Source: Pseudomonadota bacterium (GTDB lineage Bacteria > Pseudomonadota > Gammaproteobacteria > Acidithiobacillales > Acidithiobacillaceae). Taken from it: a DNA stretch of 6,154 nt. The notes below the pieces were generated by a model. The model did no database searches and was not told the origin of the DNA. It was given only the letters and a program-made list of their open reading frames with translations. Below are positions 1-4,954 of this stretch, in pieces. Within the stretch, counting starts at the first letter, position 1; every line of letters starts with the position of its first letter. The position numbers and the translations under genes were made by a program. Location of the stretch: the NCBI GenBank assembly GCA_021827445.1, contig JAKAVW010000186.1, positions 1 to 6,154 of the forward strand, given 5' to 3'.

Positions 1-243
1 CGCAACATCTGGACGTATAACCTTGGCTCGAGTTTTGTCTTGGACAGCCGCAATATTCTGACAGGGATGTTTTCTGGCGCGCAGTCCGAACAACCGGGCT
101 ACAACGGGCCGGCGGATCTGGTCGTGGCTTGGAATTATAACATCACGTCAGCGGGTACGGGGTTCCAGGTTTTCGTGGACAAAGGGATGAGCAATGGAAG
201 TCCCGATTATGGGGTGGGCTTGGGTGGCCAAGTCGTTTTCTAG
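1..243 (+). CDS. C-terminal part of an outer-membrane beta-barrel protein (Phenol_MetA_deg-like), 5' end outside window
   Basis: The frame is open from the first base and gives 80 residues before TAG. Alternating short aromatic and hydrophobic stretches, for example YNLGSSFVL, LVVAWNYNI and TGFQVFVDKG, read as successive transmembrane beta-strands. The protein ends in VGLGGQVVF, and a terminal phenylalanine is the usual C-terminal signal for BAM-assembled outer-membrane proteins. The ending VDKGMSNGSPDYGVGLGGQVVF-type (G-S/D-G-SPD-G-GLG) resembles the last strands of the 'MetA-pathway of phenol degradation' outer-membrane family, whose substrate is generally unknown. An internal TTG at 40 could be called a start but lies inside the barrel and is not credible. 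The next gene starts 13 bp after the stop, which suggests co-transcription. Barrel identity is fairly sure; the family name is a moderate-confidence inference from a short fragment. Confidence 0.65.
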   Translation, partial: RNIWTYNLGSSFVLDSRNILTGMFSGAQSEQPGYNGPADLVVAWNYNITSAGTGFQVFVDKGMSNGSPDYGVGLGGQVVF

Positions 244-256
244 GGAGAACCTGCAG

Positions 257-568
257 ATGGCCAAATCGGGTCGTAAGCTTTTTACCGTCACTGTGATCGT
301 CGGATCATTGCTTCTGGCGACGGCATCGTTGGCAGACGCCGATGACGGTGGCCTAAATTTTTCCTTGGGCGTCGGCGTCCCAGGGCTGAGCGCCCAGGTG
401 AGCAATTATCCGTCCCCCTACTACGCGAGCCCCAGTTACTACTATGCGCCGCCCCCACCGCCACCGCCACCGCCCGCCGTAGTCTATGGTCCTCCCGCGC
501 CGGTGTACTATGCGCCCCCGCCGCCGCGACGGGGACCGCCGCCGTGGGCTGGAGTCTGGCGACATTGA
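257..568 (+). CDS. small secreted proline/tyrosine-rich protein (PXPV-like), 103 aa
   Basis: I chose ATG 257 because GGGAG at 243-247 sits 9 bp upstream and because the protein then begins with a classic signal peptide: basic residues to K7, a hydrophobic core 8-23, and cleavage probably after A26 (SLA) or A28 (ADA). Longer in-frame starts would overlap the upstream barrel gene and bury the signal. The mature part opens with LNFSLGVGVPG...SNYP (33-52), then tyrosine-rich YYASPSYYYA, nine consecutive prolines (65-73), VYGPPAPVYYAPPPP and a basic/tryptophan tail (RRGPPPWAGVWRH). This resembles the loosely defined PXPV-type repeat proteins; no enzymatic motif is visible. It is probably periplasmic or surface-exposed and is likely co-transcribed with the outer-membrane protein gene in front of it. 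The next plus-strand gene encodes a paralogue. Function unknown; expression, given RBS, signal peptide and paralogy, is likely. Confidence 0.8.
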   Translation: MAKSGRKLFTVTVIVGSLLLATASLADADDGGLNFSLGVGVPGLSAQVSNYPSPYYASPSYYYAPPPPPPPPPAVVYGPPAPVYYAPPPPRRGPPPWAGVWRH

Positions 569-757
569 TATTCCCCGTCCGTTTCAGGTTCAGGGGTTGG
601 CTAGGCTTGTATTTGGGCTGGAGGGAGTAACGACATGGGCATGGGCTATACTTCACTAGATGGAGAGGTATCACCGCCTATGCAGTTTCCGTAAAGGTCA
701 CCGGTAACAAAGGGTAGCCTCTGGGCCGCTGCAGTACTCCAGTAGGAGACACACAAA

Positions 758-1336
758 ATGATCCGCAAAACACATCTTATAGTAGTCGTGGCACTTGGCT
801 TCGCAGGGGCTGCCTGGGCGGATCCCCTGAATTTTAGCCTGGATTTGGGTGGCCCGGGATATGCCATAGGTTTTTCCAACTATCCTCAATACTACTATCT
901 GGTTCCGCCACAGCCCTATGTGTCCTGGTACAGTCCACCGCTCTATGACCAGTACATGCTGTGGTATTACTACCCGCAAATTTATTACGAGTATTATCCT
1001 GCGCCGCCGCCACCGCCTCCGCCGGGAGCACCGCCACCTCCAGCGCCACCCCCAGGGGCACCGCCACCGCCGCCTCCCAACGCCTATTTTACGTCACTAG
1101 GCATGGCACCCCCGCCACCTCCACCTCCAGGGGCGCCACCCCCGCCGCCTCCTGGGCAGCCAGGAGGTCCGGGAGGCCCACCACCGGGAGGCCCGGGGGG
1201 TCCACCGCCGGGAGGTCCGGGAGGCCCACCGCCGGGAGGTCCGGGAGGTCCACCGCCGGGAGGTCCGGGAGGCCCACCGCCGGGAGGTCCGGGAGGTCCA
1301 CCGCCGGGAGGCCCGGGAGGTCCACCACTGCCCTAG
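758..1336 (+). CDS. secreted Tyr/Pro-rich protein with C-terminal GGPGGPPP repeats, 192 aa, paralogue of the 257-568 protein
   Basis: TAGGAGA (743-749) lies 8 bp before ATG 758. Residues 1-21 form a signal peptide (RK near the start, hydrophobic core, AWA cleavage before D22). The mature N-terminus LNFSLDLGGPG...SNYP (24-43) matches the same segment of the upstream protein, showing that the two are paralogues. Next come an aromatic block (about 44-80, rich in Tyr and Trp, e.g. MLWYYYPQIYYEYYP), several runs of 4-7 prolines separated by GA (83-135), and seven 8-residue units of GGPGGPPP type (136-191). The low-complexity tail suggests an extended, flexible, surface or matrix-associated polypeptide rather than an enzyme. 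The proline runs would need EF-P for efficient translation (established for polyproline in bacteria). The stop codon is partly inside a strong terminator. The gene may have its own promoter in the 189-bp gap upstream, but I see no convincing one. The signal peptide and paralogy argue strongly that this is the real frame, although high-GC repeats open several other frames. Confidence 0.82.
   Translation: MIRKTHLIVVVALGFAGAAWADPLNFSLDLGGPGYAIGFSNYPQYYYLVPPQPYVSWYSPPLYDQYMLWYYYPQIYYEYYPAPPPPPPPGAPPPPAPPPGAPPPPPPNAYFTSLGMAPPPPPPPGAPPPPPPGQPGGPGGPPPGGPGGPPPGGPGGPPPGGPGGPPPGGPGGPPPGGPGGPPPGGPGGPPLP
1163..1330 (+). repeat. seven tandem 24-bp units encoding GGPGGPPP
   Basis: The codons run GGA GGT CCG GGA GGC/GGT CCA CCG CCG, repeated seven times exactly in frame; the last unit ends in CTG (Leu). 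Units 3-4 (1211-1258) and 5-6 (1259-1306) are identical 48-bp blocks that alternate GGC and GGT at codon 5. The latest expansion was therefore probably a duplication of a 48-bp dimer. Every unit is a multiple of three, so copy-number change lengthens or shortens the protein without a frameshift. Confidence 0.95.
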
Positions 1337-1368
1337 TGGAGAAGCCCCCTAACGGGGGCTTCTCCACT
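1335..1368 (+). terminator. strong hairpin terminator of the proline-rich gene
   Basis: AGTGGAGAAGCCCCC (1335-1349) and GGGGGCTTCTCCACT (1354-1368) form a perfect 15-bp stem with a 4-nt TAAC loop. The left arm begins with the last two bases of the TAG stop codon. The following sequence TTCGGGTTTGCC has only a weak T-tract, so termination is likely but not textbook. The same stem could also insulate the pseudogene downstream. Confidence 0.8.
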
Positions 1369-1383
1369 TCGGGTTTGCCGTAA

Positions 1384-1733
1384 TGGTACAACAGCGTCGA
1401 TCTTGCCAGCCTGATGTTGGCCTACAATGCACGCCCCGACTGGGGCGGGCCGTTGGGTTTGGTGACTCCCCATTTTTTCTTCGTTTCCGCCAACGGATTT
1501 ATTGTCGCGAACTCTATGGTGAGAGCTCTGAGTCTATTTCCTGAGAGCGCAGGTGCTGCGTCCGAAGTGGTCGGTTCTTTGCAATATGGCTTTGGAGTGC
1601 TGGGTTCTGCGCTGGTGGCCATATTCGCCGATGGAACGCCTGTCCGATGGGGGCTGTGATGGCGGCATTTGGTTTGGGTAGTCTATTTTGTTTCTATTTT
1701 CTCCTGCCTGCTTATGCACGCAGATCACCATAA
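1384..1733 (+). pseudogene. 3' remnant of a Bcr/CflA-family MFS drug-efflux transporter, 5'-truncated and frameshifted
   Basis: The frame after TAA 1381-1383 reads through WGGPLGLVTPHFFFVSANGF and then RALSLFPESAGAASEVVGSL, followed by QYGFGVLGSALVAIFADGTP. This is the signature of the C-terminal helices of Bcr/CflA major-facilitator transporters (the conserved FP..AG.AS...G..Q...G..). It stops at 1659, but stepping back one base near 1644 continues the match: PMGAVMAAFGLGSLFCFYF and on to LLPAYARRSP, ending at TAA 1731-1733. One base was therefore lost around 1642-1646. Only about 115 of roughly 400 residues remain, and the substrate-binding N-terminal half is absent. The remnant starts within about 15-35 bp of the preceding terminator, so the deletion junction must lie about 1369-1402. 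The family call is from memory of the motif; loss of function is certain from truncation. Confidence 0.75.
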
Positions 1734-1760
1734 CGTGACGCTACTATTACCATTCACTCA

Positions 1761-1777
1761 CGGGCGGCCAACGCCCG
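1761..1777 (+). terminator. small GC-rich hairpin after the transporter remnant
   Basis: CGGGCG (1761-1766) pairs with CGCCCG (1772-1777) around a 5-nt GCCAA loop, 27 bp after the remnant's TAA, followed by CTTTCG. It could be the former terminator of the transporter gene. The stem is short and the T-run poor, so confidence is low. I see no gene in the rest of 1734-1953. Confidence 0.3.
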
Positions 1778-1953
1778 CTTTCGCTGCACCACCGACCATC
1801 CCACAGTGCCAAGATCGCGCCAGCCGCTTGCATGGGACTCTAGGGTCATCTGTAGGCACCTCAAGACCCAAGTTCCTGCCTGGAGTGCGAACGTTGCGCA
1901 TCACCCACAAGCTTGCCGCTAGCTAGTGCTTGATGGGGCTGTCTGGGAAGGTC

Positions 1954-1982
1954 TTTACAGACGTGTACAGTTGTGCATTAAT
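1954..1982 (+). promoter_or_regulatory. candidate promoter and operator of the brnT-brnA operon
   Basis: TTTACA (1954-1959, five of six consensus bases) and ATTAAT (1977-1982, four of six) are separated by exactly 17 bp, which would place the transcript start at about 1988-1990, on the BrnT start codon. The same segment holds two direct repeats, TTTACAG (1954-1960) and TGTACAG (1964-1970), exactly 10 bp apart. BrnA-type antitoxins autorepress their operon (known for Brucella BrnTA), and one-turn spacing suits side-by-side ribbon-helix-helix dimers. The operator role is inference. Confidence 0.45.
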
Positions 1983-1987
1983 GGACC

Positions 1988-2269
1988 ATGAGGTTCACTT
2001 GGGACGACAGAAAGCGGCAGGCAAATCGCCCCAAGCACGGTATGGATTTCGCCGATGCGGTCGGGGTGTTCTTCGATGATGGCGCCCTGACTATCGAGGA
2101 CGTAGATAGCGAGGGTGAGCAGCGTCTGGTGACCATGGGACGAGATTTCTTGGGCAGAGTGTTGGTGGTGGTTTACACCGAGCATGGCGAAGATGAGGTG
2201 CGGCTCATATCTGCCCGCAAGGCAAGCCCAAGGGAGCGCACTGCATATGTAGGAGGTACAAGCAAATGA
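1988..2269 (+). CDS. brnT: BrnT family type II toxin (ribonuclease), 93 aa
   Basis: BrnT toxins are small RelE-fold ribonucleases that block translation and are neutralised by BrnA. The hallmarks are in order: TWDDRK (4-9), ANRPKHGMDFADA (12-24, the N..KHG..F..A motif), FFDD (28-31), the strand-rich core EQRLVTMGRDFLGRVLVVVY (44-63), and the C-terminal RLISARKASPRERTAY (72-87) matching the family's R-I-S-A-R-x-A...E...Y end. Length is normal (about 90 aa). ATG 1988 is preferred because the WD motif follows at once. There is no Shine-Dalgarno upstream, and the candidate -10 ends only 5 bp before, suggesting a leaderless transcript. The TGA overlaps the brnA start by 4 bp. The gene appears intact and encodes the toxin first, as is usual for BrnTA. 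Confidence 0.93.
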   Translation: MRFTWDDRKRQANRPKHGMDFADAVGVFFDDGALTIEDVDSEGEQRLVTMGRDFLGRVLVVVYTEHGEDEVRLISARKASPRERTAYVGGTSK

Positions 2270-2508
2270 AAGCGGAATATGATTTTTATCATGCCCGACG
2301 TGGTGCTGTAGCAGTAGCACCGGGGAAAACCCGAGTGACGATTCGTTTGGATAATGACGTCCTGGAATGGTACCGCAAGCAGGCAGAAGAACATGGCGGT
2401 AACTATCAGACCGCCATAAACGCCGCATTGAGAGAGCAGATGTCTGCCGAGAATGGGGCACTCGAAAGAGTCTTGCGGCGAGTGATTCGCAAAGAAATGC
2501 TTGCATGA
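2266..2508 (+). CDS. brnA: BrnA family antitoxin, 80 aa
   Basis: BrnA binds and inhibits BrnT and represses the operon. The protein has an N-terminal EYDFYHARRG segment (4-13), common in this antitoxin family. A ribbon-helix-helix-type DNA-binding domain follows: the beta-strand TRVTIRLDNDVLEWYRKQ (22-39), then GGNYQTAINAALREQM (44-59), matching the family YQT.IN..LR signature. A basic C-terminal helix (ERVLRRVIRKEML) ends the protein. ATG 2266 has an ideal AGGAGGT (2251-2257) 8 bp upstream and overlaps the brnT stop as ATGA. This strong site for the antitoxin, against none for the toxin, fits the usual need for antitoxin excess. Intact; very likely functional with its partner. Confidence 0.92.
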   Translation: MKAEYDFYHARRGAVAVAPGKTRVTIRLDNDVLEWYRKQAEEHGGNYQTAINAALREQMSAENGALERVLRRVIRKEMLA

Positions 2509-2703
2509 GTGCCGACCGAGCCCCGTGGGAGCGGCGTCAAAGGGCATCTACAGACTGCAAGCGGACATTGGGTTGCGGCACTGAGTTGCCCTCTGGGCTA
2601 TGTTTGCAATACGTTAGTCCAATGCGCGAGGCCTGTATTCTTGGGAGAGGTCGCAGGTGTTGCACAAACGATGGTTTTTATTTTTTCTAGCAACGGATAA
2701 AAA

Positions 2704-3528
2704 ATGCAAGAAGATGACGGCGCTGTAGGGCAATGCAAAAAACAATGCTTTGTTTTGATGCCAATAGCTGATGTTACAGGTTATGATATAGGACATTTTA
2801 GCAGGGTTTACGAGCATTTAATAAAACCTTCGATAAGTCTGGCAGGTTATTCCCCAATACGGTCCGACGATACCGTGAAAACTGACTATATCGCTGTTGG
2901 CATAGTACAAAAGATAGTTGATTCAGAAGTCATACTTTGCGATATAAGCGCCAAAAATCCAAACGTTATGTATGAGCTTGGAATTGCGCACTCTTTCAAC
3001 AAAAAGGTCGTGTTAATAAAGGACGAAAAAACCGGAAGAGTGTTTGATATACAAGGTCTTAGAACGACAGATTATGATTCATCGCTGCGAATCGATAATG
3101 TTCAAAAAGATATTTCACGAATATCGGCATCGCTAACTGAAACTTCAGAAAATGGTGACATAAATTCAATAATACAATTAGCCAATATAAGGGTCGCAGA
3201 GCTCCCCAAAGGTCAGGAAATATCTGCTGACACGCAATTACTAATGTCTAGAATTTCGTCTATAGAAGAGACAATAGAAAGCTTTTTTAACTCAAAAAAG
3301 TCTGATGAATTATACTTTACAGTTAAAGATGATTTGGTTACTTTTAGGGACGGCACAACAGCAAAAGTCGGGGAAACAATAACAGACGAAAATTTTTGCG
3401 ATATTGGTATCCTAGTTGATATACATCCTGGCAGAGGAGTTATATATGTGAGGAGAGAGGACGGTAAAGTGCTAGCATACTCTGCTTACTCTGTAAAATC
3501 TAAAGGTCTTTGCACGTTCCCATTTTAA
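2704..3528 (+). CDS. nucleoside 2-deoxyribosyltransferase/TIR-like domain protein, 274 aa, AT-rich
   Basis: Residues about 14-125 match a stand-alone Rossmann-like family: CFVLMPI (15-21) on the first strand, a helix with YEHLIKPSI, GYSPIRSDD (48-56), then IVDSEVILCDIS (71-82), NPNVMYELGIAHSFNKKVVLI (85-105 region) and the closing FDIQGLRTTDY (114-124). In nucleoside deoxyribosyltransferases an Asp and a Glu in this arrangement (here D80 and E91) handle the N-glycosidic bond, so a hydrolase or transferase acting on a nucleotide is possible but inferred. Residues about 130-200 are helical or coiled. Residues 200-274 form a beta-rich tail (ILVDIHPGRGVIYVRREDGK) that I do not recognise. No signal peptide or membrane helix. 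ATG 2704 has only a weak GGAT upstream. The gene is far richer in A+T than its neighbours and sits between BrnTA and an IS, which suggests transfer. Related folds serve as effectors in anti-phage systems, but no partner gene is visible here. Confidence 0.75.
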   Translation: MQEDDGAVGQCKKQCFVLMPIADVTGYDIGHFSRVYEHLIKPSISLAGYSPIRSDDTVKTDYIAVGIVQKIVDSEVILCDISAKNPNVMYELGIAHSFNKKVVLIKDEKTGRVFDIQGLRTTDYDSSLRIDNVQKDISRISASLTETSENGDINSIIQLANIRVAELPKGQEISADTQLLMSRISSIEETIESFFNSKKSDELYFTVKDDLVTFRDGTTAKVGETITDENFCDIGILVDIHPGRGVIYVRREDGKVLAYSAYSVKSKGLCTFPF

Positions 3529-3579
3529 CTAAAATGTTATAGGGATAACAAAATGTTTGATTGATGTGCAATATCATAA

Positions 3580-3587
3580 AAACTATA
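3580..3587. repeat. left copy of 8-bp target-site duplication
   Basis: AAACTATA directly precedes the left IS end and is repeated exactly at 4889-4896. Eight-bp duplications are typical of the ISL3 family. The perfect match indicates a fairly recent insertion without later rearrangement of the ends. Confidence 0.92.
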
Positions 3588-3613
3588 GGTTCTTCGACGT
3601 TTCATGTGGGTAG
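3588..3613. repeat. left terminal inverted repeat of the IS
   Basis: Starts GGTTCTTCGACGTTTCATG and ends GTGGGTAG. It differs from the complement of the right end at positions 3, 6, 16-18 and 26. This end lies at the 3' side of the transposase gene, only 14 bp from its stop codon. Confidence 0.9.
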
Positions 3614-4819
3614 CCTGAGATCCAGGTTACCGAGGATCAGGTAGGCCATGTTGATGAAGTTTTTGTGCGTGCGGTAGCCTCGGGCTTTCGCCTTGGCGGA
3701 CTGCAGAAGGCTGTTGAATCCCTCCAGGATGCCGTTGGTAATGTGGCTCTCGAACCAGCGGAGCACGCCATCCCAATGATTCATGAGGGTGTAGGCGACC
3801 TTGACCATGGGCGGTAATCCGCTGGTCTTGGCGTTTTCCATCCAGGCCTTGAGCAGGGTGGCGCCCTAGTGGCGATTCTGGATCGTGAAGATCTCTTGGA
3901 AGGTCAGGCGGAGCTGGTAGGCCTGAGCCGTCTTGAGGTTCTGGTTCTTGAGGAGCTCCTGGAGCCTGGCGGTCTGTTTGGCCGAGAGCTTTCCCGGGTT
4001 CTTGAGCCACAGCCAGCGGCTCTTTTTCAGGTCGGGTTGGGAGTGGGCTTCGCCCTTCCGCACGGCATCCACAGCCTCATTGATGAGCTTCATCAAGTGA
4101 AAGCGATCGAAGGTGATCTGGGCGTTGGGCAGGTGCTCTGCTGCGCCTTTTTGGAAAGCCGGTGAGAGGTCCATGCTGACTTCCGTAATGGTCTCGGCGT
4201 TACCGCCATGGGCCTGAAGGTCTTTGGCAAACTTCTCGAAGGTCTTAGCATCCTTGCCCGGGGTGGCAAAGAGCAGACGCTTAGCCTCCAGGTCCACAAA
4301 TAGGGAGATGTAGTCGTGGCCACGCCGGCTGCTGGTTTCATCGACACCGATGGCATGGATCTTTGACATGTCCACGGATTCGCGGGCTTTCGCGGTGTAA
4401 TGGTCGATTACCCGCCAGAGTCGCTGGTCCGTCTCTCGCATCAGACGGGCGACCGTCAACACGGGCATCTCCCGAACCATGGCCATGACCAGAGCCTCGA
4501 AGAGCAGCGTGAATCCAGAGCCTTCCCGGGCCCAAGGGACGGGCACCAAATGCACGCCGTGTTCCGGGCACTCGACCCGCGGTACGCGGGCATGGAGATA
4601 CGCCGCGTGCTGGAAAAAGTCCAGGTGGCGCCAGACCTTTTCCTGGGTGTCGTGGACGGGGCACTCGTGACCGCAGATAGGGCACGGAAAACGACTGCCT
4701 TTGGGGAAGTTCACATGCAGGTCCAGGCGCTTTTCCGCCGCGAACCGCACCTCGTCCACCATCCACGGCGGAACCAAACCCAAAGCCAGTGTGAACAGTT
4801 GATTCCCTTGGTCCATCAT
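3602..4819 (-). pseudogene. tnp: ISL3-family transposase with one in-frame TAG (codon 318 of 405)
   Basis: From ATG 4819, with GAGGG just upstream (ATG 4816 is equally possible; a TTG at 4852 is less likely), the frame runs to a stop at 3602-3604. It is interrupted only by TAG at 3868-3866. Visible parts: the N-terminal ISL3 zinc finger (C46-P-I-C49...C84-P-E-H87), a helix-turn-helix region about 105-140, and the DDE transposase core with IGVDET (D160), VSMDLS (D217) and TFDRFH (D238). After the TAG come HWDGVLRWFESHITNGILEG (presumed catalytic E366), AKAKARGYRTHKNF and LDLRLPT. The ordinary product would therefore be a 317-residue protein with DNA-binding domain and both aspartates but without the glutamate, hence expected to be inactive or inhibitory. 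CAG to TAG or TGG to TAG would explain the change. No other frameshift or stop is present, so the mutation is recent or a sequencing error. Confidence 0.92.
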
Positions 4820-4862
4820 TGCCCTCAGCTTGCTGCCCCTACCAGGGAGCAATCATACCGCC

Positions 4863-4888
4863 TTACCCACTCAAAACGTCGAGGAGCC
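4863..4888. repeat. right terminal inverted repeat of the IS
   Basis: On the complementary strand it reads GGCTCCTCGACGTTTTGAG followed by TGGGTAA, pairing with the left end at 20 of 26 bases. It lies upstream of the transposase start and would overlap or adjoin its promoter. Confidence 0.9.
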
Positions 4889-4896
4889 AAACTATA
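4889..4896. repeat. right copy of 8-bp target-site duplication
   Basis: AAACTATA, identical to 3580-3587. The following TATATAAAA continues the AT-rich sequence seen left of the IS, so the original target was an AT-rich tract downstream of the 274-aa gene. Confidence 0.92.
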
Positions 4897-4930
4897 TATA
4901 TAAAACCAAGGTTCGTTTCTGGGCCTCAGC

Positions 4931-4947
4931 AGCTCCCTTTGGGAGTT
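4931..4947 (+). promoter_or_regulatory. hairpin that pairs with the Shine-Dalgarno of the 93-codon ORF
   Basis: CTCCC (4933-4937), loop TTT, GGGAG (4941-4945), with an extra A-T and a G-T pair outside, make a compact 7-bp stem. The right arm GGGAG is the only ribosome-binding-like sequence before ATG 4955, 9 bp away. If transcribed, the fold would hide it. Could be regulatory or chance. Confidence 0.3.
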
Positions 4948-4954
4948 AATTGGT

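Larger units (their letters stand above)
3588..4888 (-). mobile_element. complete ISL3-family insertion sequence, 1301 bp, ISAfe1-like
   Basis: The ends are imperfect inverted repeats: GGTTCTTCGACGTTT... on the left (3588-3613) and, on the complement, GGCTCCTCGACGTTTTGAG... on the right (4888-4863). They match at 20 of 26 positions and share the later GTGGGTA. Perfect 8-bp duplications AAACTATA flank both ends. One long gene fills the element on the minus strand. Size, end sequence, end length and transposase length fit my recollection of ISAfe1 from Acidithiobacillus ferrooxidans, a member of ISL3; the exact IS name needs a database comparison. It inserted 59 bp after the stop of the AT-rich gene and broke no recognisable gene. 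Because the transposase carries a nonsense codon, this copy is probably non-autonomous but could be mobilised in trans. Confidence 0.95.

Noticed and set aside
1..11. CGCAACATCTG shared with the hairpin arm at 5170-5180
   Set aside because: An 11-bp match, coding in one place and in a stem in the other; no flanking similarity, so probably chance.
961..1383. Plus-strand +1 frame with GRSGRPTAGRSG repeats
   Set aside because: Another frame of the same repeat; no start signal, and it overlaps the supported gene.
1089..1391. Minus-strand 100-codon frame with LPAVGLPDLPAVDLPD repeats
   Set aside because: Purely the complement of the 24-bp repeats; the plus frame has the signal peptide, RBS and paralogue.
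1669..1926. 85-codon plus-strand frame
   Set aside because: Its first part is out of frame with the transporter remnant, and it has no RBS or recognisable protein.
1955..2547. Minus-strand frames of 183 and 124 codons opposite brnT/brnA
   Set aside because: Antisense shadows of two well-supported genes.
2608..2624. GTTAG-like core that could suggest an integron attC site for the toxin-antitoxin pair
   Set aside because: The heptamer does not fit GTTRRRY, and no matching inverse core is present at the proper distance.
2505..2700. Frames starting ATG 2505 and GTG 2509 directly after brnA
   Set aside because: Start overlap alone is not evidence; no RBS, no family, composition unlike neighbours.
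3539..3549. TAGGGATAACA, which matches the first 11 bases of the I-SceI homing site
   Set aside because: The rest of the site does not match; it is also just an AT-rich inverted repeat (GTTAT/ATAAC). Chance.
3869..4165. Second plus-strand frame (98 codons) inside the IS
   Set aside because: Mirror of the transposase reading frame produced by its codon bias; no RBS or motif.
4400..4903. Plus-strand 167-codon frame opposite the transposase
   Set aside because: It is antisense to the conserved transposase, has proline/histidine-rich nonsense composition and runs past the IS end into the host DNA. I recall an opposite-strand ORF of unknown function reported for ISAfe1, but nothing here supports translation.
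4872..4904. Outward promoter from the right IS end using TATATA/TATAAA as -10
   Set aside because: The -10 is good, but no -35-like hexamer lies 16-18 bp upstream in the inverted repeat.
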